Shown piece after piece: positions 1 to 8,525 of a stretch of 64,000 bases of DNA (the stretch's first letter is position 1; the number at the start of each line of letters is the position of its first letter). Source of the stretch: Nocardia concava NBRC 100430 (GTDB taxonomy: Bacteria; Actinomycetota; Actinomycetes; Mycobacteriales; Mycobacteriaceae). The stretch lies in contig NZ_BAFX01000202.1 of assembly GCF_000308815.1 (NCBI RefSeq), forward strand, positions 1 through 64,000, in the 5' to 3' direction. The position numbers and the translations under genes are program-made. The notes under the pieces are model-generated. The model ran no database searches and was not told where the DNA came from. It saw nothing but the letters and a program-made list of their open reading frames with translations.

Positions 1-348
1 ATAGATCACCGGATTCTGCGCGGTCGCGGCCGAAAGCGGTATCAGCCGAACCAGATTCGCGGGGTACCCGACGGCGGCAGCGGCCTCGGTGAGTACCCCG
101 GCATGCTGTGGCGTCCACCGATCCGGATACGCCAAGGCCAAGCCGGACGGCGGCTGTCCGTTCCTGGTGAGCTGACCGGCGTTCAATGCCTCACGCAGAG
201 CCCAGGTCAGGGCCGCCGGGTCCGGCGGCATCACGGTCACATTGGCGGGCAGCCGGATCGGGGTCACCTGCCGCATCGCCGGATCCAGACTCGCCGCGGC
301 CGTCGCCGTCGGGTCGAACGCGACACCGAGCAGCCAGTCCCCCACCAC
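1..348 (-). CDS. N-terminal part of an unidentified protein (runs off the window)
   Basis: An open frame reads leftward from a GTG at 348 to the window edge without a stop, about 116 codons. A strong AGGAGGA ribosome site lies directly upstream; because spacing to GTG 348 is short, the next codon (GTG at 345) is an equally good start. The protein begins VVGDWLLGVAFDPTATAA, a short hydrophobic beta-strand-like start followed by an Ala/Pro-rich stretch. It could be the first strand of an actin/Hsp70-like ATPase fold, but the visible part is too short to assign. It is divergent from the DUF2786 gene that follows. Confidence 0.5.
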   Translation of the reverse strand, partial: MVGDWLLGVAFDPTATAAASLDPAMRQVTPIRLPANVTVMPPDPAALTWALREALNAGQLTRNGQPPSGLALAYPDRWTPQHAGVLTEAAAAVGYPANLVRLIPLSAATAQNPVIY

Positions 349-424
349 ATTCCTCCTGGACGATCGTCAAGCTGGCGTCAGTATAGGCACCGACGAGTCG
401 GTTTCACCGGGCCCGATAGGGTCG

Positions 425-1675
425 ATGGCCGTGACCGGACAACCGACCGCGCAGGAAATCGCCGCCGCGATCGCGACCGCCGCGATGGAGTCGGCCAAGC
501 GCGGGGCGCGGAAGAAGACGCCGCGCGGCGATTCGGCTGTCGCCCGACGGGCCGCGGAACGAATCGTCCGGGGCGATGCGGGCGATGCCGAGGTGGAGCA
601 CGGCGCGCAACTGGCGGGGCGGCAACTCATCACGGCGATTTTCGGGAACGGCTGGCTCCCCGCGGATATCCATCAAGCCGCGCAGCGCCGCGCCGACGAG
701 TTCGCGATCGGGTTCTTGATCGACGTCATGGCCGATTACATCCGGCCTTTCGCACCGGAGACCATCGACGAGACTTGGGCCTTGCAATTGCGCGAACTGC
801 GCGCCGAGGTCTGGTGGTCGGATGCCACATCGCATTTCGCGCAATGGACGGCCAGGCACATGCTGACCCGGACCGAGGCCCTCACCACCGTCATCGAGGC
901 GCTGGCCCTGTTGCTGCTACTGCCGAAATTGGAACTCATCCGGCCGCTGCCCGGCACCGCGCGCCCGGCCGCCGACCCGCACCATCACGTCGACGAGAAG
1001 GTGCTCGGCCGGGTGCGCGGTCTGCTCGCCAAGGCCGAGTCGACCTCGTTTCCCGAAGAGGCCGAAGCGCTTTCGGCCAAGGCCCAGGAGCTGATGACCA
1101 AGTACGCGCTCGATCGAGTGCTGGTCGACGCGGACGCCTCCGTTCCCGATCTGCCCGGGGCGCGGCGCATTTGGCTCGATACCCCCTACGTCGATGCCAA
1201 GGCGCTGCTGATCGACGTGGTCGCCAAGGCCAACCGCAGCCGCGCCATCTTCGCCTCGGCCTGGGGTTTCGTCACCATCGTCGGCGACGACGCGGACCTG
1301 GAGGCCATCGAACTGCTGACCACCTCGCTGCTGGTGCAGGCCACCCGCGCGATGATCGCCACCGGCAACGAGAACACCGACAACGACGAGGCCCGCAGCC
1401 GAGCCTTCCGCAAATCCTTCCTGGTCGCCTACGCCACCCGCATCGGCGAACGCCTCGAGGCCGCCTCCGCCACCACCATCGCCGAATCCCCCGACCCGGA
1501 ACGCCTGCTCCCGGTCCTGGCCTCCCACCAACTAGCCGTCGACGCCGCCTTCGACACCCTCTTCCCCCAGGCCCGCAACCGAGGTGTCACGATCCGCAGC
1601 GCCGAAGGCTGGGACGCCGGCCGCGCCGCCGCCAACCGCGCCCGCCTGAACCCCCAACGCCCCCTCGGCAAGTAG
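425..1675 (+). CDS. DUF2786 domain protein
   Basis: 416-residue protein. The central segment KVLGRVRGLLAKAEST, then EEAEALSAKAQELMTKYAL, is the signature of DUF2786, a helical domain of unknown function found in actinobacteria and phages. The N-terminal part is charged and includes an Arg/Lys-rich stretch. I chose ATG 425 because residues upstream in the same frame do not look like coding sequence; the ribosome site (GATAGGG) is weak. No catalytic motif is visible and neighbours give no functional hint. Confidence 0.75.
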   Translation: MAVTGQPTAQEIAAAIATAAMESAKRGARKKTPRGDSAVARRAAERIVRGDAGDAEVEHGAQLAGRQLITAIFGNGWLPADIHQAAQRRADEFAIGFLIDVMADYIRPFAPETIDETWALQLRELRAEVWWSDATSHFAQWTARHMLTRTEALTTVIEALALLLLLPKLELIRPLPGTARPAADPHHHVDEKVLGRVRGLLAKAESTSFPEEAEALSAKAQELMTKYALDRVLVDADASVPDLPGARRIWLDTPYVDAKALLIDVVAKANRSRAIFASAWGFVTIVGDDADLEAIELLTTSLLVQATRAMIATGNENTDNDEARSRAFRKSFLVAYATRIGERLEAASATTIAESPDPERLLPVLASHQLAVDAAFDTLFPQARNRGVTIRSAEGWDAGRAAANRARLNPQRPLGK

Positions 1676-1786
1676 CCGACACCACACCAACACCCTCGGC
1701 ATACCGCAAGACCTTCCAGGCACCCGCTTGACACCGGCATCCGGATGTGAGTTGCTGGCGGTGGCGTATTCCCTTGGAGGACAGGG

Positions 1787-3169
1787 ATGTTGTTGCGACC
1801 GGGGCAGGTCTTCGCGGGGTACTCGATCGTGCGCCCGCTGGGGGCGGGCGGCATGGGGGCGGTGTATCTCGCCGAGGATCCGGCACTGCCGCGACAGGTC
1901 GCGTTGAAGGTGCTCGATGCCCGGCTCGGCGGGAATCCGCGCTACCGCAGCTTGTTCCGGCGCGAGGCCGATCTGGTGTGCCGGCTCGATCATCCGAATG
2001 TGGTGTCGGTGTACAACCGGGGCGTCGAGGGCGATGCGCTCTGGATCGCCATGCAGTACGTGGCGGGCACCGACGCCGGGGAACTGATCCGGCCGCCCGC
2101 CCCGGCGCTCGGGGTGGAGCGGGCGGCGCGGATCGTGTGCGAGGCGGCGCGGGGGCTGCAGCACGCGCACGACAACGAGCTGCTGCATCGGGATGTGAAG
2201 CCGTCGAATCTGCTCGTCGCCGACGACGGGCGGGTGCTGGTGGTGGATTTCGGGTTGGCGCGGGCGGTGAACGACGGTGCGACCGTGACCGATTCGGAGT
2301 GGCGGGACTGCACGCCCGCGTATGCGGCGCCGGAGGTGCTGACCGGGCAGGCGGTGGATCATCGGGCGGATATCTATTCGCTGGGGGCAACGCTGTTGGC
2401 CTTGCTGACCGGGAGCAGTCCGGGCGGGCGGGGCGGCGGTAGCGGGAGCACGGCGCCCGAGTCCTCCCCCTCGGCCGAGACGGTGCGGGATCGACCCGTG
2501 CCGCCACCCACGCTCGATGCGGTGATCAACCGCGCCATGGCGACCGAACCCTCGCAGCGGTATCAGAGCTGTCTCGAATTCGCGCGGGCGGTCGAGGCGG
2601 CGGTGCACGACGATGCCGAGACCGCAGTAGCGACCGGGCCGCCGTGGAAGATATTGCGGAAGAACCATATTCGAGCCGCGTCGATAGTCGGCGGTGCCGT
2701 GTTGATCGGTATCACGGGCACGCTCGGGGTGAATGCCCTGCGTTCGGGCAGTCCGGCCGCATCCAGCGGGTCACCGAATCCGAGCGCACCGACCGCGCAG
2801 GCGGCCGTCACCCGGCACTGCTACTGGACCGCCCGGGTCCCGGTCGGCAACGGACTGTTCATCGAATTACCCAGCGGCACCGAAGATCACGACGATGACG
2901 ACTGCAAGCTCAGTAGCTCCGACATCGGCGAGCCCGTGGCCGCGCTGCAACGCGCGCTGACCCTGTGCCACGACATCCCGCTCACCGTGACCAGCGCCTA
3001 CGATGTCGCCACGGTCGGCGCGGTCAAGCATCGGCAGGCCGAGACCGGGGCCAAGGTGGACGGCGCCTACGGACCCGAGACCCGCCGAAAGTCCATGCGG
3101 TGGCCGGTATTTCGCGTCACCGACCGGCAGTTCGACGGCGGCTGCGCGGCGGCGCCGACGGCCTCGTGA
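1787..3169 (+). CDS. PknB-type Ser/Thr protein kinase with extracytoplasmic peptidoglycan-binding domain
   Basis: 460 residues. The kinase domain fills about residues 10-275: glycine loop LGAGGMGAVY (18-27), ATP lysine K41, catalytic HRDVKPSN (134-141), DFG (154-156) and an APE motif near 181-183. One membrane helix follows at about 297-318. The outer part (about 385-455) has a peptidoglycan_binding_1-like repeat ending in a DGAYGPETRR-type motif. This is the layout of mycobacterial receptor kinases that sense the cell wall, but with a PG_binding_1-type module in place of PASTA repeats. The start is supported by GGAGGACAGGG just before ATG 1787. The stop overlaps the possible GTG start of the next gene. 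Confidence 0.92.
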   Translation: MLLRPGQVFAGYSIVRPLGAGGMGAVYLAEDPALPRQVALKVLDARLGGNPRYRSLFRREADLVCRLDHPNVVSVYNRGVEGDALWIAMQYVAGTDAGELIRPPAPALGVERAARIVCEAARGLQHAHDNELLHRDVKPSNLLVADDGRVLVVDFGLARAVNDGATVTDSEWRDCTPAYAAPEVLTGQAVDHRADIYSLGATLLALLTGSSPGGRGGGSGSTAPESSPSAETVRDRPVPPPTLDAVINRAMATEPSQRYQSCLEFARAVEAAVHDDAETAVATGPPWKILRKNHIRAASIVGGAVLIGITGTLGVNALRSGSPAASSGSPNPSAPTAQAAVTRHCYWTARVPVGNGLFIELPSGTEDHDDDDCKLSSSDIGEPVAALQRALTLCHDIPLTVTSAYDVATVGAVKHRQAETGAKVDGAYGPETRRKSMRWPVFRVTDRQFDGGCAAAPTAS

Positions 3170-3660
3170 ACGCCCTGCCCGATATCCGGCTGCAACGAAC
3201 TGCGCATCGAGGACCTGGATTCCGCGAATGGCGTCTACGTCAACGACACCCGCATCCGGGGCCGGGTGTCGTTGACGTCGGGCCCGCGGGCGCGATCGCC
3301 CTCACCGCCACGACCGCCACCGTCACCGCTCTGGCCGCCCCCGCGCAGGCCACCCACCTGCACGCCTCCTCCATCAACGAATGCCTGGTCTTCCGCCCAC
3401 CCCTGCGCATCGGCGTCCCCAACCAGTCCCAGTGTGTCGCCGCGCTGCAATCCTTCCTCCGCTTCAATTACGGCAACGGCGACCTCACCGTCGACGGAAA
3501 GTTCGGTGCCCGAACCAAATCCGCCCTCGTCAACTTCCAACGCTCCGCGGGCCTGACCGCCGACGGCGTGGCAGGCGCCCATACCTGGCAGGCCATCGCC
3601 AACGATTGTGTCTGGCGTGGCGACTGCGACTACAAGTACCCGGGCGCCCTCCCCGACTGA
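3166..3660 (+). CDS. secreted peptidoglycan-binding domain protein (N terminus disturbed)
   Basis: From about 3280 the frame encodes a signal-peptide core (AIALTATTATVTALAAPAQA, with an AxA cleavage site) and then a peptidoglycan_binding_1 domain (AALQSFLRFNYGNGDLTVDGKFG followed by TKSALVNFQRSAGL, split here) with Cys pairs. The only usable in-frame start is GTG 3166, which overlaps the kinase stop as GTGA. That start adds about 40 Arg/Pro-rich residues that look non-native, because the same DNA in another frame encodes an FHA fragment. A deletion has probably replaced the original start. The kinase next door carries a similar wall-binding domain, so the two products may bind the same wall structure. 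Confidence 0.6.
   Translation: MNALPDIRLQRTAHRGPGFREWRLRQRHPHPGPGVVDVGPAGAIALTATTATVTALAAPAQATHLHASSINECLVFRPPLRIGVPNQSQCVAALQSFLRFNYGNGDLTVDGKFGARTKSALVNFQRSAGLTADGVAGAHTWQAIANDCVWRGDCDYKYPGALPD
3170..3280 (+). pseudogene. FHA domain relic
   Basis: In the same frame as the upstream kinase but after its stop codon, codons at 3188-3268 read CNELRIEDLDSANGVYVN followed by DTRIRGRV. This matches the core of forkhead-associated domains (D-L-x-S-x-N-G-x-x-V-N). No start codon, and neither the N- nor the C-terminal half of an FHA domain, is present; the frame runs into Pro/Arg-rich shadow sequence. FHA proteins are usual partners of PknB-type kinases. I read this as the remains of a neighbouring FHA gene fused out of frame to the peptidoglycan-binding gene. 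Confidence 0.6.
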
Positions 3661-3668
3661 CCGCCACG

Positions 3669-5132
3669 CTATGACGATGCCGCGGAACGCATCTCGGTCT
3701 TCGAATCCGCGACGGTGGCGCGCTCCGCAGGGCGCAGCACGATGAGGGACGCGAGTACGCCGGCGGCGGCGAAACCGGCCGCCACCAGCGAGCCGCGATG
3801 GAAGCCCGGGGTGAAGGCGGTGGGGTCGGAGCGGGTCGCGGCCAAGGCCACCGCCGCGACGATGGCGGTGCCGAGCGCGCCGCCGATTTCGCGGGCGGTC
3901 TCGACCATGCCGCCGGCCAGGCCGCTCACCGACTCCGGGATTCCGATGAAGGCGGCGACCTGGACCCCGACCAGGGACAGGCCCACCCCTACGCCCAGGC
4001 CGAGGAACGCAGGAAACAGGTCGGGCCAGTAGGCGGCGTGGGCCGGGAGGCGGACGAGCCAGAGCAGGCTCGCGGCCGCGGCGGTCTGGCCGATCGCGAG
4101 GGTCCACGCCGCGCCGGCGCGGGCCAATATGAGCGGGGCGATTCCGGCCGCCACGACAACGGCGGTGGCGGCGATCGCCAGATAGGCGAATCCCGTGCGC
4201 AGCGCGGAGTATCCGAGTCCCTGCTGCATCAACAGGGAGGCCTGGAAGATGGTCGCGAAGAACGCGGCATTGACCAGTGCGGCAACGAGATTGGAGGCAT
4301 TGAGGGTCGGGCGGCGGAACATGGCGAGCGGCACCAGCGGTGCGGCGGAACGGTGCTCGATGAGAACGAACACGGCGAGCAGCGCCAGACCGCCGATCAG
4401 GAAGCCGAGGGTGGTCGGCGAGGTCCAGCCGTGGTCGACGCTCTTGTTGATCGCATACACGATCGACATCAGCCCGGCGGTCACCGTGACCGCGCCCGCC
4501 AGATCGGTCCGGCCGCGCCGGATCGCCCGATCCGCCGGGACGAATCGGGTGATCAGGACGAGCATGACCGCCACGATCGGCACATTGACGAAGAACACCC
4601 ACGCCCAGCCCGGCCCGGCGGTCAGCGCACCGCTCACCACCACACCGGCCGAGGCCGCGCTGCCGCCCGCCGCTCCGAAAGCGCCCAGGGCCTTGTTCCG
4701 TTCCTCCCCTTCGGCGAAGCTCTGGGCGACGATGGCCAGCGCGGCGGGCGCGGCGAAGGCCGCACCGACCCCTTGCCCGGCGCGGGACGCGATCAACTGC
4801 GCGAAGGAGCCGGAGAGTCCGGCGGTGAGCGAGGCGAGGGTGAACAGCGCCAGGCCGAACAGCAGCATGCGGCGTCGCCCGAACAGATCGCCCGCGCGCC
4901 CGCCGAACAACAGCAGGCCGCCGAGCATGATGCCGTAGGTGATGACGACCCACTGCAGGTCGCCGGGAGCGAGTCCGAGATCGGTTCGGATGGAAGGCAA
5001 TGCGACGTTCACGATCGCGATGTCGAGGGTGATGATGAACTGTGCGCCGCACATGAGCGCGAGGATCACGCCGCGGCGAGCCCGCGCCGGAGCATCGGAT
5101 TCGCCTGGGCGGCCCAGTGTTTTATTGACCAT
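3669..5132 (-). CDS. DHA2-family MFS multidrug exporter (14 TM)
   Basis: 487 residues, about 14 hydrophobic helices. Family motifs are visible: motif D1-type LDIAIVNVALPSI near residues 36-48, the motif A loop GDLFGRRRML (near 83-92) and the motif B/C region ASRAGQGVGAAF. This is the EmrB/QacA drug:proton antiporter type. The gene starts 7 bp after the stop of the ECF sigma factor gene on the same strand, so both probably form one operon. Substrate cannot be told from sequence. Confidence 0.88.
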   Translation of the reverse strand: MVNKTLGRPGESDAPARARRGVILALMCGAQFIITLDIAIVNVALPSIRTDLGLAPGDLQWVVITYGIMLGGLLLFGGRAGDLFGRRRMLLFGLALFTLASLTAGLSGSFAQLIASRAGQGVGAAFAAPAALAIVAQSFAEGEERNKALGAFGAAGGSAASAGVVVSGALTAGPGWAWVFFVNVPIVAVMLVLITRFVPADRAIRRGRTDLAGAVTVTAGLMSIVYAINKSVDHGWTSPTTLGFLIGGLALLAVFVLIEHRSAAPLVPLAMFRRPTLNASNLVAALVNAAFFATIFQASLLMQQGLGYSALRTGFAYLAIAATAVVVAAGIAPLILARAGAAWTLAIGQTAAAASLLWLVRLPAHAAYWPDLFPAFLGLGVGVGLSLVGVQVAAFIGIPESVSGLAGGMVETAREIGGALGTAIVAAVALAATRSDPTAFTPGFHRGSLVAAGFAAAGVLASLIVLRPAERATVADSKTEMRSAASS

Positions 5133-5139
5133 GCCTCCG

Positions 5140-6108
5140 TTAACCGGCCAAGCGCGCGAAACTCGTCGCGGGCGGAAGTCCGAACGGCTCGAACAGTTCC
5201 GGCTGCAGGAAGACGTGCAGCCCCGAGATCAGTCCGTCCCGCACCTCGAGCACCTGGATGGCCCGGGCCTCCACCCGTCCGTCGACCTCCGCGTAGACGG
5301 CGACGGCCGGGCACCCGCTGGCCTCCAGTGGCACCAGCCGCATCGGCACGCACTCGAAGCGGTCGGTGAACCACTCCCCGAACGCATCCCGGCCACGCAA
5401 CCAGAACGAGTACGGCGGCATGGACACGACGGCATCGTGATGCAGCAGCGCGACGATGGCCGCGACGTCGAACCGCTGGAAGGCGCTGACGAACCGATCC
5501 AGCAGCTCGGGGTCGACCGATTCATCCAGTGCCGCAACGGGTTCGATGTCGGCCAGCGCGGTGCGCGCCCGCCGCAGGCTGCTGTTGACCGCGTCGACGC
5601 TCATCTCCAGCAGCTCGGCGACCTCGGCAGCCTTCCAGCACAACACATCTCGCAGAATCAGCACCGCCCGCTGCCGCGGCAGCAGATGCTGCAAAGCGGC
5701 GATGAACGCCAGCCGCACCGATTCCCGCGCCACCGTCTGCTCGGAGGGATCACCCGCGGCGAGCCCGCTCGGAAACGGCTGCACCCACAGCGATTCCGGC
5801 AGCGCGGCATCCAATCCGTCCCGCGGATCCCCGGCCCCCGCCAGATCCATCGGCAGCGCCCGCCGGCGCCGATCGTTGATCACGTCGATGCACACATTGG
5901 TCGCGATCCGATACGCCCACGGCCGCAAGCCCCGAATATCCGACACCCGATCCGCCGACCGCCACGCCCGCACCAGCGTCTCCTGCACCGCATCCTCGGC
6001 CTCCACCAACGACCCGAGCATCCGATAGCAGTACCCCGTCAACGGCCCCCGCAGAGCCTCCAACCCACGATCCAACTCCGAGCCGACAAGCAACGATGTC
6101 CGGTCCAT
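5140..6108 (-). CDS. ECF RNA polymerase sigma factor with C-terminal SnoaL-like domain
   Basis: 322 residues from ATG 6108, which is preceded by GAGGAGAA. Region 2 is clear (LTGYCYRMLGSLVEAEDAVQ, then ETLVRAWR), followed by region 4 (LLPRQRAVLILRDVL with the WKAAEVAELLEMS helix-turn-helix). The last about 130 residues form an NTF2/SnoaL-like domain (FVSAFQRFDVAAIVALL; GRDAFGEWF). This is the layout of the SigG/SigJ-like ECF groups, in which the C-terminal domain replaces or modulates anti-sigma control. It is co-oriented with the exporter immediately downstream, which is its likely target. No anti-sigma gene is adjacent. Confidence 0.87.
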   Translation of the reverse strand: MDRTSLLVGSELDRGLEALRGPLTGYCYRMLGSLVEAEDAVQETLVRAWRSADRVSDIRGLRPWAYRIATNVCIDVINDRRRRALPMDLAGAGDPRDGLDAALPESLWVQPFPSGLAAGDPSEQTVARESVRLAFIAALQHLLPRQRAVLILRDVLCWKAAEVAELLEMSVDAVNSSLRRARTALADIEPVAALDESVDPELLDRFVSAFQRFDVAAIVALLHHDAVVSMPPYSFWLRGRDAFGEWFTDRFECVPMRLVPLEASGCPAVAVYAEVDGRVEARAIQVLEVRDGLISGLHVFLQPELFEPFGLPPATSFARLAG

Positions 6109-6218
6109 GCGATTCTCCTCGATCCGCAGCGCGACAGGCCGGGTGCCGACACAGCACACCCTCCACATGTAAAGACCCGCCCCACGCCCGAAACTCGTCG
6201 CGCCTCGGAAGAAAACCA

Positions 6219-6251
6219 AAAGAGCCGCAGGTCGATGACCTGCGGCTCTTT
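6219..6251. terminator. perfect 15-bp hairpin (terminator-like)
   Basis: AAAGAGCCGCAGGTC (6219-6233), loop GAT, then its exact complement (6237-6251), ending in TTT on the + strand and beginning with AAA. It looks like a bidirectional intrinsic terminator, yet it lies between two divergent genes where neither needs one. It may be the terminator of a gene lost when the island junction formed. Confidence 0.6.
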
Positions 6252-6263
6252 GAAGTGGACCTT

Positions 6264-6695
6264 ATGCGAGCTTACTCGAACCAGGGCACCCTAACTTCTA
6301 CCCTCGAAAAGCTCCGCGAGCGAGTCTCTGACCAGCCGAAACGCCAGTCGAGTGCGAAAGCGCCGAAGGCGCACGCGCTGGCTCGACGCCTGACGGCCGT
6401 GGACCGCGAGAAGATCGTCGCAGCCTATGAGGGTGGGGCTTCAGCGAAACAGCTCGCCGCCGATCACCAGCTCGCCAAGGGCAGCATTCTCGAAATCCTT
6501 CGCACAGGAGGCGCGGCTATCCGCCAGCAGCGCCGGCTGTCGAGCGAGGAGATCGATCAGGCCGTCGTCAGCTATCAGGACGGACAATCGCTGGCCACGA
6601 TCGCCGACAGGCTCGGCGTCAAGGCAACCACCGTCCGCGCCGCCCTGGAGCGTCGCGGCATCCCACGCCGAGACAGCCATGGACGCCCACGGTGA
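6264..6695 (+). CDS. small HTH protein, resolvase-tail-like
   Basis: 143 residues from ATG 6264 (GTG 6255 is an alternative). Two consecutive helix-turn-helix-like segments are visible: REKIVAAYEGGASAKQLAAD (about 53-72) and IDQAVVSYQDGQSLATIADR (about 101-120), the latter followed by LGVKATTVRAALERRGI. Such segments occur at the end of serine recombinases and in small DNA-binding proteins of mobile elements. There is no catalytic recombinase domain. It sits at the left edge of the island, next to a group II intron fragment, so it may be part of an old element. Confidence 0.55.
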   Translation: MRAYSNQGTLTSTLEKLRERVSDQPKRQSSAKAPKAHALARRLTAVDREKIVAAYEGGASAKQLAADHQLAKGSILEILRTGGAAIRQQRRLSSEEIDQAVVSYQDGQSLATIADRLGVKATTVRAALERRGIPRRDSHGRPR

Positions 6696-6924
6696 TCCCA
6701 CACCCGGCGAATCGGAGGCGCCGTCCCGATCGGATTCCTCACAGGAGAAGGGCCCTATCCAGACGTTCGAGAAAGCCGCAGTCACCCAACCCTCAGCAGC
6801 ATGACGGCATCGGTGCGCACGGACCTCACACGACGAATGAGGTGACCGGTTCGGTCCAGACAGTGACTCCACGTGGGGTGGTTGACAAAAGTGAGGAAAC
6901 CCCCGCGGTCGCGGGTATCGGGGG
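6696..6924. other. junction region, possible 5' part of a truncated group II intron
   Basis: No convincing gene. A 41-codon frame from ATG 6679 to TGA 6804 is open but has no good ribosome site. A GTGCGC at about 6811 resembles a group II intron 5' end and would lead into the reverse-transcriptase stub that follows. The distance (about 110 bases) is far shorter than a normal intron 5' RNA region, so this part would be deleted too. Confidence 0.3.
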
Positions 6925-7098
6925 ATGCAAACCAAGCTTCATCGTTGGCCGGTGGCCGATCCCGGCCGCCGGTTCGATGATCTGTTCAACCTCGTGTGCG
7001 ATCCGGCGACGCCGTTGGTGGCGTTCGACCGGGTCGCGGGCAACCGGGGTACCAGGACAGCGGGCGTGGACGGCTTGACGGTCGCTGACGTCGAGCAG
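6925..7098 (+). pseudogene. N-terminal stub of a group II intron reverse transcriptase/maturase
   Basis: The frame from ATG 6925 begins MQTKLHRWPVADPGRRFDDL and continues FNLVCDPATPLVAFDRVAGN and RGTRTAGVDGLTV. This is the characteristic start of actinobacterial group II intron LtrA-type proteins (the RT-0 region with the TAGVDG motif). The similarity stops at about 7098; the frame ends at 7122 inside the 3' end of the opposing argJ-like gene. The reverse-transcriptase catalytic core, maturase and endonuclease domains are all missing. The break marks the left boundary of the biosynthetic island. Confidence 0.75.
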
Positions 7099-7109
7099 GC
7101 ATCAACTTC

Positions 7110-8402
7110 TCAGGTTGTGTAGTCGGCGTTGATCTTGACGTAAGCTTCGCTGAGGTCGCAGCCCCATGCTTTCGCGGAATACACCGGTGACCCGATCTGA
7201 ACCTCGATCGTTACGGTCTTCGCCGCCCGCATTTTGCTGGAGAGGCGCTCGAGGTCGAGTGGCAGAGCGCGACCGAACTCGAAGACTACCTGGTCCATTA
7301 TGACGATGCGCAACTCGTTCTGCTGGATCTCGCGCACGGTGAAGCGATCCGTAGGCTTTCCAACCGCCATCACGACCCTCCCCCAGTTGGGGTCACAGCC
7401 GTGGACCGCAGTCTTGATCAGCGGCGAATTGATGATCTTCTTGGCGAAAAGGCGCGCATCCTCCGCTGAACTGGATACGCTCACATTAGCTTCGATCACA
7501 CAGCGCGCACCTTCCGCCTGAGCCAGGATGTCTCGCGACAATTTGTAGAAGAGGGCAGTCAAGGCGCGTTCGAAGTCCACGAGCCCGGCGGCGTCAAGAG
7601 GCTTGCTGTCAGTACTGATGACCGCAACGGTGTCACTGGTGCTTGTGTCGGTGTCAACCGATATCGCATTGAAGGTCTTGTCGGCCGCACGTTTGAGAAT
7701 ACGTTCAAGGTCGACCTTCTCCACCTTCGCATCGGTGAAGAAATAGGCCAGCATAGTGGCCATATTCGGCTCGATCATCCCGGCGCCCTTAGCGAAACCG
7801 CAGAGCCGGATGTCACCGAATTCGACGGAGGCGAATTTGGCCTTCTTATCGGTAGTCAAGATGGCATTCGCGCTCTGCTCGAGCTCTCCGGCCACGAGCC
7901 TTCCCGGAGCCGAATCTATGGCAGCCAGGATTCTTTCCATTGGCAGCGGCACACCGATAACTCCTGTGCAGGAGATAATTTGATTCGCAGGATGCACCCC
8001 GGTAGCAGACTGAATACGGGCGGCCATCGCCTCGATGTCACGCATGCCGTTGGGCGTAAAAACATTGGCGTTCTTACTGACCACGCACACCGATTGAATA
8101 TCGCCGTGTGCGGTGTTGTTCCGGTCGAAGCGCACTGCTTCACTGCAGCTAAGGCTGCGCGTGTAGACCGCCTTACCGACGCCCATCGCATCGAGCGTGA
8201 TCAGCGTGAAATCCAGGGTGCCGCCCTGGCACACACCGCTGTGCGTCGAGTAGCTGCGGATACCATCGGGCTGGTGGCGCAGGTCGTTGGCGATAGCGAC
8301 GCGACTGCCATCCGCAGCCTCGAAGATGATGGCATCCTGGTCGAAATCCTGTCCGGGAACCTCGGACAGGAAAATGCGATCTTCCGGCAATACGAGTTTC
8401 AT
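7110..8402 (-). CDS. argJ: ArgJ/OAT family ornithine acetyltransferase
   Basis: 430 residues. It transfers acetyl between N-acetylornithine and glutamate and matures by self-cleavage. Visible signatures: oxyanion loop SCTGVIG (144-150), the cleavage site in KGAGMIEPNMATML (205-218) with nucleophile T216, and the C-terminal HGCDPNWGRV motif. The N-terminal about 60 residues differ from primary-metabolism ArgJ. It is the last gene of the beta-lactam operon, 123 bp after the SGNH gene; clavulanate clusters carry homologues (oat1/oat2) too. The likely job is raising ornithine/arginine supply, or acetyl-transfer on an ornithine-like intermediate. The role is inferred from the family and context. 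Confidence 0.9.
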   Translation of the reverse strand: MKLVLPEDRIFLSEVPGQDFDQDAIIFEAADGSRVAIANDLRHQPDGIRSYSTHSGVCQGGTLDFTLITLDAMGVGKAVYTRSLSCSEAVRFDRNNTAHGDIQSVCVVSKNANVFTPNGMRDIEAMAARIQSATGVHPANQIISCTGVIGVPLPMERILAAIDSAPGRLVAGELEQSANAILTTDKKAKFASVEFGDIRLCGFAKGAGMIEPNMATMLAYFFTDAKVEKVDLERILKRAADKTFNAISVDTDTSTSDTVAVISTDSKPLDAAGLVDFERALTALFYKLSRDILAQAEGARCVIEANVSVSSSAEDARLFAKKIINSPLIKTAVHGCDPNWGRVVMAVGKPTDRFTVREIQQNELRIVIMDQVVFEFGRALPLDLERLSSKMRAAKTVTIEVQIGSPVYSAKAWGCDLSEAYVKINADYTT

Positions 8403-8525
8403 AGGTCCACTTCATCGGTGTTGGGGCGGCGGGGTAACTGGAGAGTTCCCGCTCGTAACTCTACCCGCCATCGTGCGGAGTCCCGCACCCCGAGGAAGGA
8501 GATGCGGGAGGTTTCGGTGGCGTCC

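Noticed and set aside
103..1731. Long Arg-rich open frame overlapping the DUF2786 gene
   Set aside because: Arg/His/Pro-rich composition typical of a shadow frame in GC-rich DNA; the DUF2786 frame has domain similarity.
6251..8410. Repeat of GAAGTGGACCT before ATG at about 6252 (+) and 8400 (-)
   Set aside because: An 11-base match near two starts on opposite strands; too short and without wider similarity to call a duplicated leader.
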